DNA of 64,000 bases from Holothuria scabra (Eukaryota; Echinodermata; Holothuroidea; Aspidochirotida; Holothuriidae): contig CM074187.1 of assembly GCA_037179385.1 (NCBI GenBank), forward strand, positions 50,316,879 through 50,380,878. Reading direction: 5' to 3'. Shown here piece by piece: positions 11,930-24,469 of the stretch. A model generated the notes under the pieces. It worked only from the letters and a program-made list of their open reading frames with translations, was not told the DNA's origin and ran no database searches. A program made the position numbers and the translations under genes. Positions within the stretch are counted from its first letter, which is position 1. Each line of letters starts with the position of its first letter.

Positions 11930-13560
11930 AGTAGCCTTCGTCTCAGATTTTTTTCAATTCAATTTCATAGAACTTTATTTCAGTCTTTCATATAGAGAAG
12001 TATGTAATGAATTATTTGTATGTACAGGGTACTGAAGAGACTGAGGAGTGACAACAAGAAGCTCCAGGGAGCTTATGTACGTTGACACCCCTTTACAGAG
12101 ACTTATATTCACAAAAAACAATTACCACAAAACACATATATAATACAGAAAAAGAAACACAAAAACACACATAAATGGAACAGATAGCAAAGAATTAAAA
12201 TAATTCAAAGGTAGTTGGTGATAAAATGATCTTTTAATCGCTTCTTAAATGTACTTAACAGTTTGCACTCTTGAAAATCATTGGGAAACGAGTTCTATAA
12301 TTTGGGACCATTATACCGAATTCCAAACTGGGAGGATCTAAGTCCAAAAAAGGTATTGTTATGTGGTTCCGATGTCGACAGGGGTAGGAATATGTGCCAG
12401 TACGCAATTCAAACTTAGTAAGTTTTAAATATTGACGGAAGTGAGTCACTTAACCAGTTGAATATGAAAATACCAGTATAATAACGATAAATATCATAAA
12501 TATTAAGGATATTGAGATTGGCAAAGAGAGGTTTTGTATATTGCAGATGGACTTCATTACAAATGTGGCGCAGAGCTCGCTTTTGAAGAATGAAAAGAGG
12601 TTGAATTCTAGAAGTATATGTGCTACACCAAATGACATTACAATAAGTAAAGTACGGAAGGATAAGGGTATTATACAAGGTAATTCTGCGAGGTAACAGT
12701 CCTCGAATCTCATTTAAAACTCCAACACCTCGTGAGACTTTCATACATACATGCTGGATGTGATTTTTCCATGTAAGATTCTTATCAATATAAACTCCGA
12801 GAAATTTGGTAGCATCACAAAAAATAACTTTAACACCACAAAAGTGGACACAATCTATGTCTGCACTGAGATACTTGGATGGTGAACGGAATACAATAGC
12901 AGTAGTCTTCTTTACTTATTTGTTTGCATAAAACCAGTTTTGTATATAGACAAAATCATTTTGAATATTACGTATCAGATCTTTAATATCATAGCTAGAA
13001 TGAAAGAGGCTTGTATCGTCAGCATATGAGGTTATACTGAAAGTATCACTGGCTGTGTGAAGGTCGTTGACATAAATAATAAAAAGCAATGGCCCTAATA
13101 TAGATCCTTGAGGGACACCATATGAAATTGACTTAGAGACCGATTTAATGTTATTAATAACCACAAACTGACGACGATCAGTCAGGTAGCTTCTAAACCA
13201 ACCCAGAACATTACCACGGACGCCGTAGTACTCAAGCTTATTAAGTAAAATATTATGGTCAAGAGTATCAAATGCCTTCGAAAGATCAAGAAATATGCCA
13301 GAAGCAAAATGATTCTTTTCGAAGGCTTCCATTACTTTATTGGTAAAGTGTAAAATAGCATGTACAGTGGAATGACCAGGACGAAAACCAAACTGATAGT
13401 CGTAAATTAATTTACGTTTCTCAAGATAGGAATGTAATCTTGAGAACATAAGTTTTTCAATTACTTTTGAGAAGCATGGGAGGACAGAAATAGGTCTATA
13501 CTGATTATGTAGGTTGTATAAGGGTAAAGGTTCCAAAGTTTGTGGTAATTCTAGAAAAAC
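11930..13560 (-). mobile_element. 5'-truncated non-LTR (LINE) retrotransposon
   Basis: The minus strand carries the reverse transcriptase region of a LINE, then the post-RT C-terminal region, then a 3' tail. The 5' end (near 13555) cuts into the protein upstream of the first RT motif, so the endonuclease half is missing. The 3' end is near 11930-11960, where a T-rich stretch on the + strand represents the A-rich tail. It abuts a MITE-B fragment at 13588-13767. Confidence 0.8.
12415..13536 (-). pseudogene. Broken LINE reverse transcriptase (Jockey/CR1-like)
   Basis: The frame from 13536 shows successive RT motifs: 'QYRPISVLPCFSKVIEKL', 'YQFGFRPGHSTVHAI', 'FLDLSKAFDTLDH', 'GVPQGSILGPLLF' and the catalytic 'SYADDT'. 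A single in-frame TAA (12916-12918) interrupts it, and the same frame then resumes with 'KFLGVYIDKNLTWKNHI', the usual post-RT region, on to 12415. A frame change near 12430-12450 is needed to continue into the last 60 codons (to 12255). The protein would have copied the element RNA at a nicked target. It is now inactive through the stop, the frameshift and the 5' truncation. The clade assignment (Jockey/CR1 group) is from motif style only. Confidence 0.85.
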
Positions 13561-13587
13561 AATATGGAATAGATAAAAAGTTCGATA

Positions 13588-13767
13588 AAATATACTTTGA
13601 AGAGAAAAAGAAGAAAATTGTTACATTGAGCTACTGCTTTAAAATTAGTTTGAGGGACTGGTGTAATTTATTTACAGAATTCTATGTACTGCTGAGATGA
13701 TTATTTTTTGAACTATTTATATACATGGAGGAAAAAGGTTTGAGGGACTGCTCTTGACCTTTACACA
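13588..13767. repeat. MITE-B fragment
   Basis: It shares the TTTGAAGAGAAA...AGTTTGAGGGACTGCTCTTGACC order with the copies at 2661-2893 and 27679-27970, but lacks their left half and contains an internal duplication of the 'gtttgagggactg' block. Confidence 0.45.
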
Positions 13768-13789
13768 TTTCAATACCGAGTACGGGGTA

Positions 13790-16050
13790 GTGAGAGGTTT
13801 TTACCCATCTTGGACCTTTTGGTATGACACCAAAGTCAAAAGGAACAATGTACTAGCTCACATTATACCACATGAACAGAGGGCATTTTGATATCAGTTA
13901 TGACCTGGATATACAATGCTAGCTCTGGATATGAACAATGTAATAGGGTTTGCATCTTGACTTTAACTTGGGGCTCTTGGCAGTTTTGAGGGTAGGAATA
14001 ATCAGTTGGGAAAACTGAAATTGATGGAATCGGAATGAGAACATTCTTCCATAATCCCTATTTGTCTAACTTTCCTTATAATATTCTCAATGTTTCTTTA
14101 ACACAGTCTCATTTCTGTTCAGCGTGCTTCGAGTCTTTTCGTTCTGCATTCATTTGGCAAACCGTCGCAACCAAAGGGTTGCTGGTTGTTTAATCCCTTA
14201 CGGAAGCTTTACCCGGGTCCCTGCCCGCGAACTTATTCAGGTCTTGCAAAATTTAGATGAATACCAGCATACCTTTTGAATAGAAAAGTCTGTGACTACA
14301 CACAGGTCTGACAATTTGTTCAATGGTAGCGCAGGGACAGTAACAATTATTTCCAGCGATTTCCGGCAATCAGGTATTTTTTATTAAAAAATTATGGTTC
14401 GCTCCGCGCCAACCGATCGTGACGCTAATCTTCCCACAATTCTTCTCAGCCCCCTCAAGACTAGTCTTGGTCAAGGCGTTAGTGACCAAACTATTTTGAA
14501 ATAGTGAGGGTGCTTGTCAACCAGACTGTACGTACTCGATTATCTCTGTGAGGGCTGATAAAGGGCGTGTTCACAATTGTTTTTGAACTGTACAGACGAA
14601 ATGTACTGTGCACAAATAGTGTATTGCTAATTATACCCGCTTGAGCAAGAGTACCTCAAGAACCAAATCCTAGGGCTGAACAGGAGGTCCCCATCAAATA
14701 GCAGGATATCCTGCTCTATGGTCCCCATACAGTACAAGGTAGCATACCATTATTTTTTCTATCGATCTCCTTACATACTAAATGCAAAATTAAACTGGCT
14801 TCTAACAGCCTAGCTCGTCGAAGTTTTCGTCAAGTGCAAGCTAGCTACCACTCATTTGAAACCTGACGAGTTCGGATAACTGTTTAGATATTTTACTATT
14901 TCAGCTCAAATTTCAATCACCCTGACCCAAGCCTTGATTCCCTCTTTAAGGCGTGGTATACCTCCGCCAGCATCTAAAGTCCACTATTTCCTCAAAAATT
15001 GCTTGAATCGAGCCCATTTTTTCAGCACTGGTGTTTCATAACATAGTCATATCAAAGACCCCATCTCATTTCATAGCACATCGGAAAAGAGTTCCTTTGA
15101 GGGACTATCTGACCGAGGCGAACAAGGACGCTCAACCAGGATTTTGTCAGGGTTTGGGGGTTGATGATGAAATGGGGGAAGGGATCCAAGGACAGAGGGT
15201 CTCCCTCCGGACCCTCCCCAGTGACGAAGCTAGCCTCCCTCAAGGGACACGAACACCCAAATTTTCCCGTTTTTCAAGTGTAAATACCACTGTATTAACG
15301 AAATTTGAAGCAGCCGAAATTTTTCCTTTTTTGAAAGCTGGAAAATATGTATTGCAGAAACTGTTGGATATGCGTGAATTTTCTGTAAAGAAATTTGAAA
15401 CAAGGGCGTCGATCCTCAGTGGGGCAGTGGGAAATAGCCCCAATAAGGAAAATACTGGGGGCGAACATATCGTTTTCCCACAATAATTGAGGTAGATTTA
15501 AAAATAACAGGCAAAATAAACGAAATATAACATTAAGTTGTGGCATACAGATGACTTTAAGGCTTCTATAAAACGCTAATTTAATTGAACTTTTTAAAAA
15601 GGGCGCAGCACCCAAACTTATTTTAAAGGCAACAGCCAATTCTCATAATTTTCGTCTCATTTCTCTTCAAAGTATCTTCCATGATATTGTAGGACGTAAA
15701 TATTGCATATTCAAGACAGGGAGTTGCAACTCCCTTGTTCAAGGTAAAACCAAGCAGTGACTCCCACTAAATTTCACATTTGAGGAGAAAAAAGCTGTCA
15801 CATGACCGGATCAGAGCCAATCATGAAAGACAACAATTTACTACGCTGCTTCAAAGTAAAGAGACTTCCCTTTCCCTTTAAGTGTAATAATAAAAAATAC
15901 TGCATTTCTAATGCATCGTCCATGTTTTTTGTATATGCGATTCGATGTAAGTGTGTATGCATGCATGTTCTTTTCTCTTTCTCCCCTGCTTATAGACGAA
16001 TCCGGTCTCCTAGACACGTTCAAGGGCCCGTCTTTGGGAATATTTTTGCC
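13790..16050. other. Intergenic, no gene seen
   Basis: No coding region is supported. The 151-codon open frame at 15031-15486 lacks recognisable domains and overlaps equally long frames on the other strand. Near 14395-14480 there is another small copy of the 'cgctccgcgccaac' repeat module. Confidence 0.4.
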
Positions 16051-16059
16051 ACCCAATCC

Positions 16060-16994
16060 CAGTGGCATCACCAGACTTTTCATTCTAGGGGGCATCGGAA
16101 GGTACAAAAATTTTACACTGCAGATGGCGCTGCTAGGCTCCACTAATGGCGCCGGAGGTGCCATCGAGCACGATGTGCCAGGTTCAACGGGTGGGGTCCA
16201 GGGGCCAACTTTCACTGGTGGGGTCCAGAGCAGAGCGACGTTGGGGGTGCAGGGGACGAAGCCCCCGGAAGCTCCTTGGTTGTAGCGTGTCTGTGAGGTA
16301 TTAAAGTCGTTATTTAAGGGTAATTTTATTGACTTAATTAACACTGGTCTAGTACCTCCAGAGTATTAACTTCATGTAAGACTTTCGGTAAGAAAAACAC
16401 TTATTCAATTACCAAGAGCGCATGCGACTGACTCCATTTTGTAAAGAGGTAGATGAACTAAAGAGAAAGAAGTTGATGGACAGTCCACTTTGAGTCTTGG
16501 TCGGGGTCCAGGGACGAAGCTCCCAGAAGGTCACGGGTCTTAGCGTGTTTTTGAGGTATTAAAATTGTTTTTAAGGGTTGTCTTTACCCCGGTCTAAAAT
16601 TACTTACAGGGCAACTTCAAGTAAGATTTTATTTTTGGTAACAATACTAACGTTAGTGGTAGGCCCCTACTACTATCAAGGATGGATCCGATTCATTTAG
16701 AAGAAGGCGAGCTGAACTAGAAAGAGCAAGAGAAGGGAGTTAATGGGCAGTTAGGTGTGATTCTCTTAAGGAAAAATGTAGGCCTAATCCTGCTTGAAAG
16801 TAGCCTACGTTACCTGAGCTGTGCGCCACATTCAATTGACGTTGTCAACAGAGGACTCGAATCCTAAAAATTTCACACCCTGCCTATATAGAGGACCTAT
16901 TTTTTATGAAAATCTCAAATCTCATTTGGGGGACGTACGGTTTTTCAGGGGGAACGTTCCCCCTCCCCCCTCCCCATCCTTGGCGACGCCACTG
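16060..16994. mobile_element. Non-autonomous hAT-like element, 0.94 kb
   Basis: The left end is CAGTGGCATCACCAGA and the right end, read on the minus strand, is CAGTGGCGTCGCCAAGGA, so the termini match closely. The flanking octamers are CCCAATCC (16052-16059) and TTCAATCC (16995-17002), matching at 6 of 8 positions, as expected for an aged hAT target duplication. Inside are repeated GGGGTCCAGGG...GACGAAGC modules near 16190-16270 and 16500-16530, each followed by TTAGCGTGT/TGTAGCGTGT and GAGGTATTAAA. No transposase is encoded. Confidence 0.6.
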
Positions 16995-17002
16995 TTCAAT
17001 CC

Positions 17003-20000
17003 ACAAGCAAGATCGACGCCCCTGAAGTTCAGGGTTATTGAAGAAACTCAGTGTACTTCCTATCAGCAAACCTAAGATGGCACTGCGTCTGATATGAAGG
17101 TCGTGTTGTTACACAATGTTATTTAATTACGACCTGCGGATTGAATCTAGGCTCTTTGATGACATAAGTGCTTCCCGTGATTATTTTATTTTTTAATTTG
17201 GGGGTTTGAACCACAACCCTCTTCCCATTGGTTATGCCAACGGACGAACAACCACATTAATACACGTAGTAAAATACCTAACTTCCGAAGCTCACATTTA
17301 AACATCCAGGGCAGAAAAATGATTACGTAATACCTTTAGTTTGACTACAGAATCGTCCGAAGTTTATTGTCCATTTCGTGCCATCAAAGGAAAACCCGGC
17401 AGTCATGGAGGCGTTACGCAGGCTAGAGAGAGGAACTTGCAAACGAACGTCACCTTGGAGCCCAAGGCACTTGACTCGGCTTTACGTTAGACATCGAACC
17501 GATGACGGTTAGGAAAGTAATATCATCCGCATTCCGTAAGTGCTCCAAATTTCATACGAGATGATATACATTTCTGTGGCGTCTCCACAATTTTTACCAC
17601 AACGAGATTTTTAGGTTCGGTGAAAATTGAACTTGGACGAATGAAACCAGCGGTGGTACTGGTAGTACTGCTACTGTAGTAGTAGTAGTATGTGCACAAC
17701 TTATTCACATTATACAGTATCCACTAACATGAATGCTTAGCCAGGTAGAATTAGGGGCATAGGCTGGGGCCTAACACCAGGCCTGAACGTAAAGTTCTAT
17801 GGTGTGTATACAAGCCTAGCCTAACGTTCGGTCTTACTTAGCCGCCTACAATCTCCGACAAAATAAATGAAACGAAATCGCTGTAACAGTGACAAAATGC
17901 ACTAATAATCCCTTAAACTTAATCTGGAACCTCTCTCCCTTTTGATGCATATTTCAATATTGAAGAAAACAAATGTGAAATGAATGTATCAGGTGCCCTG
18001 GCTAGGCCTAGGCCTAGCCAGGGCACCTGACTCATTAGTCTTCGAACAGGGCTGTGCGTTCTTTACATGGCCAAGGCTCATTCCTTTCACAGCACAGCCC
18101 TAGCTTGCATGGATAATGTTAATATACATACCCACAAGCCAGGAAGCTCGTGGACCGTAACACCTAATCATACCTCCCAGTCCCAATTAGTGACCCACAT
18201 TTCACAGGTGTGACCCGCATTTGAACACCCAAACCCCATGGACCCAGTATACACGCAGCTGTGTAGTTAATGAAGTCAATTGACCACTTCTCTAGCATTC
18301 CCGCCTTTTTTAGATCTGCGCAAATGAGATTTCGCGGAACTGTGACTGACAAGTGGTCTCCCTCTATATGTTGAATAATGTATAAGTAGGCGTATAAATG
18401 GCGACAATGACACGGTAAGTGGGTATTTTTATCTTTCCTCCTCTTAGAAATCAAAGATTTATTAGTTTTTTCCAAACATATCATACAAAAATATGCTCCC
18501 GAAAAGAGGCAGTCGATTCTTATGTATCAAATAAGGACCTCAAACTTTGCGAGTACCTGACTCATTTAGCGATTGAAAGTGATGTTTTTCTATCACTGTT
18601 TGTAGATTACAGCATAGGCTTTCAGCCAATACTAAAATCACGTAGTTTAATTTACGAATTTGTTTGTAAACACCGATAAACCCGGAGCAATATTTACTGT
18701 ACAATATGTATGTGAGTGTAGTGTATACAATAAGTGTATACACATATACTGTACAGCACAACAGCATGCATAGTCACACACACGTAACGTTGCTTGATCA
18801 TTGTAATTTGTAGTAACGTTAGTACTAACTAAGGCCAAAATTGTTCGAAAACCATTTATTTCGTAGGTCATCATCACATTTACAATTGAGAATATTGGAG
18901 TAGCTTTCTTCATGAAGTTTAAGATGCATAAGTGCAGTTATATACAAGTCAAGCAACGAAGGACGTGAGATTTAATGTGGACAATACTAGTATTAGTATT
19001 ATATTAGTATTATAGTAATGTACAGTGGCCTACTGTAAATTAGTTTTAGGCCCATATATCAATCATGTTTTCAGTACCATTTCTCAGCTGCTAGGCTACT
19101 GTAAGATTATATAAAGCAGACTAATTCTTAGATGAAATATATAGTTTAGCTTTAGGTTCCTCTTCAGTCTAGCTTATTAAACTGTAGGGCTTCTCTTTCA
19201 CTGGTGCATGCTGCATGGAAAAGATATGGCCAGAAACTAAACCCTGTCTCCAAAAATGCTGTTTAATTGTATATTTTGTACATTTTGTTATGTACCGGTA
19301 TTCAAGTCAAGCCATAATTAGAGCATCTCACTAATGCTGAGAGTATAAAATTAGTCGTGGACTTGAAAAAGGATTTCACATTGATATTTCTCAGCTTTCT
19401 TGCATGGGCATTGTAGTGACATGGTACCTCAGTCATCATTTTCACTTCTGTCAGGCCTATGATTTGAGCCTGCAGGGAGTTTTGCTGGTCTCAGAGGCTG
19501 CAAGATCTCTTTGAAGAATTAATTAGTCAACTATTATTGGTGCATGCACACTGTGCACAGTTCATGTTGTTAGTGTACTGATATATTGTAGGTTAGTTGC
19601 ATAGGACTCTTAATTCTGTTCACAAAAGTTGTGACATTAAATTTTCAATGTTTATGAAATACTGTACTGTATGTTTAGTACACTTGTACAGTGCTAGTCT
19701 ATTGGCTATATTCATGTAATCAAAATTTCACCCAGTTTTAAAATTACATGTTGTTTACAAACTGGAGATCAATTAAGATGTCTGTTGTGTATGCTATGTG
19801 GGAACTTTCAGTGCTTCTGTCACTCAGTACTTCCACTGATATGTTTTCTTTCAAACATACCTTTAAATTTTGTAACTTATTTTTCTCCTTCATGGATACT
19901 ATATGGCAATTTTACAGCAAAAGTTTATGTGTTATATTTGAAGAAACTTATTGCACAGAAGTGAAACGTAGCCATTTGATGTATGATACCATATGTTTCA

Positions 20001-22260
20001 TGATTTTAAATACTGCACAGTACATGTCACTGGAATGTTTAGCCCATGCATGCATGCTCATTGCTCTGTGACGGTGTATTGTATGTAAACTAGCTGGTAT
20101 CCATGCAGGCTTGTGTACCAACTACCAAGAACAACATAATGTTCCTTTAACTTTATTTACTCTGGCTTTAAGTCCCAAAAGCTGACCTCAACGTGGTGCT
20201 AGAGTGGCAACTACTGATTATCAGGAATAAGCTGTGTCTGTTGACTTAAACACACACTTCCACGTGCACACTGTGGTAGCCTGGCTGCTTTCTAAAATTA
20301 TTTTTGTGCATGATCTTAAAGATATGAAAATTCTGTACATTCATGCCGGGACACTTTCAATTGTATCGTCAATGGACTGGCCAATTTTCTGATGTTCAGG
20401 AGGCTAACAAGCTTATTGGGCAACATATACATGTACATGGTTTAATTTCTGCATTATTCTTTATATTGATTACTGAGGACCTATCAACATACTTGTAATG
20501 ATGATATGAGGTCTGCTGTCAGTGATACAAGTTAATTATATAGGTTTCCATAGCATGCAGTCCAAATTAGCGCTGTACTTTCTTAAGACCATACAGGAGC
20601 ATGCATGATAAACTTGGGTAAGTGGGGTAGTACCACCTTCAAACTGCTACACAATATAATTCCCTTTCTTCCGACATTGCGGTGTCCGAGTCGGTCTAGA
20701 AGGGCCTGCAATTTATCATACTCCTAGTAAAGCATTGCTTCCCTGTGTAAATTGGCTGGAATTTACAAGTAAATGTAAATAATAATTAGCAAAGTAGGCT
20801 GGTGGGTATGCCTGGCTGGTATGGCATTCCCATTCACACAGCTCAAGTTTTTTTTTAAATTAACATTTGACTGGAGTGCCACAATTTTCAAGTAAGGTGA
20901 TAAATTAACACTTAGGTTTAAACAAGTCTCAGCTGCCTTAGTTTTTTCCTTTTCCTTTTTCCTTTTTATGCAAGCAGATACAATTTTGAGAGGTAGGCAT
21001 ACAGCAGTTTGTATTTTGCCCACTAGTTACACTATGACATGTGCACAGTATACAGCCCACCACACTATATTATGCCCCTTCAAGTACACACTTTCTTGTT
21101 AAATTTGTATCTGGCATTGGTTCAAATATTTACGAAGTGGCATAGACCAAAACCAAAATCTGTCGATAAAACAGTACATTTCGAGCAAGGGAATGTTTCT
21201 AAACGTTGCTAACGTAAATGGCTTTAATTTAACGTTACATGTATACAGATGACCAGTAGTCATTTCGCGTAAATAGGCCTGCTATATGTGTATGTTCTCT
21301 GGACGCCCCAGTCGATTCGCCGACGCTTTTACCGAGTACCTGACTCATTTACGAGAGTTTTCCGTACAAAAGTGGTACCAATAGAAAGAAAACAAAATTT
21401 TTCTTCAATATAAGTAAAAACTGTGTAGTTTTAAGTAACATATAAACAAATCTGGACAATTTTACGGAACATTGAAAACCCATTTTAGACGTTCCATAAA
21501 TCGGCAAAAAATTCACACTTTTACTTACTCTCGTAACCAAAACTGTACTCAGGGAGTATTTTTGATATCTTCTCCAGTAGTTTTTATGGATTTGATAATT
21601 TATTAGTCAGTAATTGATGAGATAATTGGCTTGTAAAATCATAACTTTTAGCTTATTAGTATTCGCAGCCCTATGACGTCATGAAACGTCATGCATAAAA
21701 TGTAAGAGAAGGAAGCTCTTTCCGAGCAGTTGCGATCCGACTGGACCCACCCAGTCCTCTGAAAAACCTTCATTTCAAATCCCCAAAGTGCACATTCAAC
21801 TACAGGCCTGCATAGTTCTAGGTATGCAACATCACATCACTATTGGCCAACCTTCATAGTAGGTATAGAATATGTTCCTGTGACTGTGTAAATAGTGCAA
21901 TAACATCGTGCAACACTGCGTTCAGTAGCAAAAATTAAGGCCCACTTTGGGAGTTAGAGGAAGGGCTTCTCCCACAGTTTTCCAGCAAACAAATGTTCTG
22001 GCCTGTCTTGACAGTTCTTCACATTCTTAACTGTGTGTTTTCATAGCTAGACCGCCATGCGAAATGCACAAAGTTATATATTGGACGTCACTTGCAGCAT
22101 GGTACGACGATCCGTGATATATATCCAGTTGATGACGTTTGCAAACTGTATCGGTAGTTAGGTACAGCACCAAAATTCATGGCAAAATGAATGAATATTG
22201 TGATTAGGAGATGTTTTAGTAAATGCCTGTTTGTGGGTACCTGTATGACTAGTGTAATTT
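17003..22260. other. 5 kb intergenic stretch, no gene seen
   Basis: No coding region is supported; open frames are short and AT-driven. A (TAG/GTA)n microsatellite is near 17672-17692. A perfect 42-bp palindrome at 17989-18030 is listed separately. The phrase GAGTACCTGACTCATTTA/AC appears at 18550 and 21334, and a related CACCTGACTCATTAG flanks the palindrome, so a small dispersed repeat is likely. Confidence 0.45.
17989..18030. repeat. Perfect 42-bp palindrome
   Basis: The block starts TCAGGTGCCCTGGCTAGGCC and its second half is the exact reverse complement with no spacer (centre at CCTAGG). It has 21-bp arms and could form a cruciform. No function is visible. Confidence 0.9.
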
Positions 22261-22261
22261 G

Positions 22262-22345
22262 TATGTTGTTTTTGTGAAGCGCTTTGAACTATTCTTTCAA
22301 GCAATTGGATTTAGCGCTATATAAGATTATTATTATTATTATAAA
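22262..22345 (+). repeat. SINE/LINE 3' tail with (TTA)n end
   Basis: It contains TGTGAAGCGCTTTGAACTAT, then AGCGCTATATAAGATTATTATTATTATTAT. This 'GCGCTTTGA...AGCGCTATATAA(N)TTATTATT' pattern is a widespread 3' end of retroposons in marine invertebrates. Only the tail is recognised here. Confidence 0.6.
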
Positions 22346-23100
22346 ACTATTTTGGCAAATCTCTCAATACAATATTTTTCTGCATTACCACAAAAAATTC
22401 AGTACTTTTTTGGCGGTAACCTATTGTGTTGACTGATTTGCCCAAAAAAGTGCCACCATTTTTCATGTATACACTTTAAAATTCAAAAATTACCCCCTCC
22501 CCAAGGTCGGCAATCCACCAATGGACAGATCAGTTGGACCCCCATCAAGCCTCTCGGAACTTGAGAACTATGCTCTTGTGTCCCCAAATAATAAAAAATT
22601 GTCACCAAACTTCACACAGTTGATCTAGATCTGGTACCCTATTTACCTCTCTGCAAAAGATGTTCACAAAGTTTCATCAAAGGATGGCCAAATTTTCACT
22701 ATCAATTTTGACAGCAACAGTAAGTCAGTGTGCCATATGTTTGAGTTCTCCACAACTGTTCTGGGTAAAGGTCAAAGGTCACAACCCTGAAATTTGTCAA
22801 AACTTGATGCTTCAGCTGCCTAGGCATCTTCATGATACCATCTTTGATTTAGTAACGATAAGAAGTGAATATTATTCAGATTTCTACATAGGCCCAGGCA
22901 AATTGCTCTTATCACCTAGCAACTGAATTCCCTTCCCATCATACACCAAAAGACAATGGCTGCTACTCATGCAGAGGACAACACAATGCAATGCCAGATT
23001 TTGCTTAAAATCTTGTTCCAAATCCTCATTTGCCACATAGGAATTATTTGGGATTTTTTTTTTATAAGTGGGTGCATAATAAAAAGAGTAGTCATAGAAG

Positions 23101-24163
23101 CAGGCTTGAGGTAATCGTAATCAGTAATCGTAATCGATTGCAATCGATTACACATTTTGAAGTAGCTGTAATCGCAATTGATTACTTTTGTGAAAATCGC
23201 AAAGTAATTGCAATCGTAATCGATTACAATGGCAAAGTAATCGCAATCGTGGTTTCATTTCTGATTACATTGAAATTGAATTGAACAAAGAAGTAAAGTT
23301 ACTAAACAATTTTTTCAGTGCTTGGTTCTTCTGTTGGAATGACAAAATTGAATTGTCCCTCTTTCTTGGATGTTCCAGCTTAAAATGAGTGAGAAGTGCA
23401 TGGGTTCAATATTCTCTACTTTGGGAGGACTTGGTTCTGTTTTGGTACTCTGCAGGGATTTGTTTTTAGTTGCACAATTTGTTTATTTAGCTCCCCCACT
23501 CAACCTGAACATATCCTTGTTACACAACTGGTTGATTTGATATTAAACACTCCATGAAGTAGTAACCATCAACCTGACAAAATGCTACATCTAAAAGTAA
23601 CTAAGTTTAATTAATAGCTCCGTTGATAAAAACTTCCATGGGCAATGGACCAGGAGACTCCTATAGTAGTAGCAGCTATTGAAAGTGTACTATTGATACC
23701 TTTAGTCTATTGTTCTAATTTCCTGTTTACCTGAAGTGTCAGTCTCAAATGTAAGGCCTGGCTGAGAAAGTTAATGTTCTTTAAGAGATGATAGAAGAAA
23801 TTGTTGAAAGGAAATGTTACATCATTCTCTAGAGGTATACTTTTTGCAAAAGAAAATGTTAGAAACAAAATGTAGTTAGTTAGATAGAGTTTTATGCCTC
23901 AACCTGTATCCTTCCGGGCTTATCTAGGGCAATGTCCATGGCCTTTTTTCCAGTTGTGGGCACTGGATTGTTTTGCCTACTCCATTGTTTATGTGGAAAC
24001 AAAATGTAATCACGATTGCAATCATGATTACATTGCAATGTTATCGCAATCGTAATCAATTACTTTCAATTTTAGCTGAAATGGTTATCATAATCGCAAT
24101 CGTAAAATATGAAGTAATCGCAATCGTAATCGATTACATTGAGATGTAATCGCCCCAAGCCTG
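23101..24163. mobile_element. hAT-like element with TAATCG subterminal arrays
   Basis: The ends are CAGGCTTG and CAAGCCTG (perfect 8-bp inverted repeats), and the flanking octamer CATAGAAG is identical on both sides (23093-23100 and 24164-24171). Both subterminal zones (23110-23250 and 24005-24155) are packed with permutations of GTAATCGCAATCGTAATCGATTAC. hAT transposases are known to bind repeated subterminal motifs, so these arrays are plausible binding sites. No transposase frame is present. A minus-strand SINE piece (about 23874-23996) sits inside. The element lies about 130 bp upstream of the first coding exon of the dehydrogenase gene. Confidence 0.8.
23874..23996 (-). repeat. tRNA-type SINE fragment
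   Basis: Read on the minus strand it matches the part of the SINE at 25507-25740 that contains 'GGAAAAAAGGC' and the 3' end 'AACTCTATCTAACTAAC'. It is nested inside the hAT-like element. Confidence 0.45.
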
Positions 24164-24295
24164 CATAGAAGTGTGTCTTTTTTATGAGCATCCTCCATAT
24201 GATAAAATTTTTAAATCTGCCACAAATAATCTGTTTCTTCTTTGTGTCATCTCCGAATAATTTTGTTTTTTTGCTTTTGCTTTTGTTTTTTTCAG

Positions 24296-24469
24296 GCATT
24301 CATCCTCGGTTTAAAATGACTTCAACAAATTTACCATCAGTGCTGCTGTTTACTACTGATATAAAGCTGAAGGGGATTCCTGAATTTCTCACCTATAAAT
24401 TTGGTGAGACATTGAAACAGGCATTTCCTTCAGTGTCAGTAAAATTGGTTGATCCAGATACTGACCCTG
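24296..24469 (+). CDS. Dehydrogenase coding exon 1
   Basis: The acceptor TTTTTTTCAG ends at 24295, followed by a 20-nt leader and the ATG at 24316. It encodes residues 1-51 (begins MTSTNLPSVLLF) and ends on donor GTAAGG with one base carried over. The acceptor before the start codon implies an untranslated upstream exon that I could not locate. Confidence 0.8.

Noticed and set aside
15031..15639. Overlapping open frames of 114-151 codons
   Set aside because: No recognisable domain, frames of similar length on both strands, no splice or promoter context.
19748..20071. 107-codon + strand frame
   Set aside because: AT-rich chance frame rich in Phe/Leu/Cys; no homologous motif seen.
24184..24315. 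Longer N-terminus for the dehydrogenase beginning at 24184
   Set aside because: The stretch is a polypyrimidine tract with an acceptor at 24295; its hydrophobic translation is an artefact of T-rich intron sequence.
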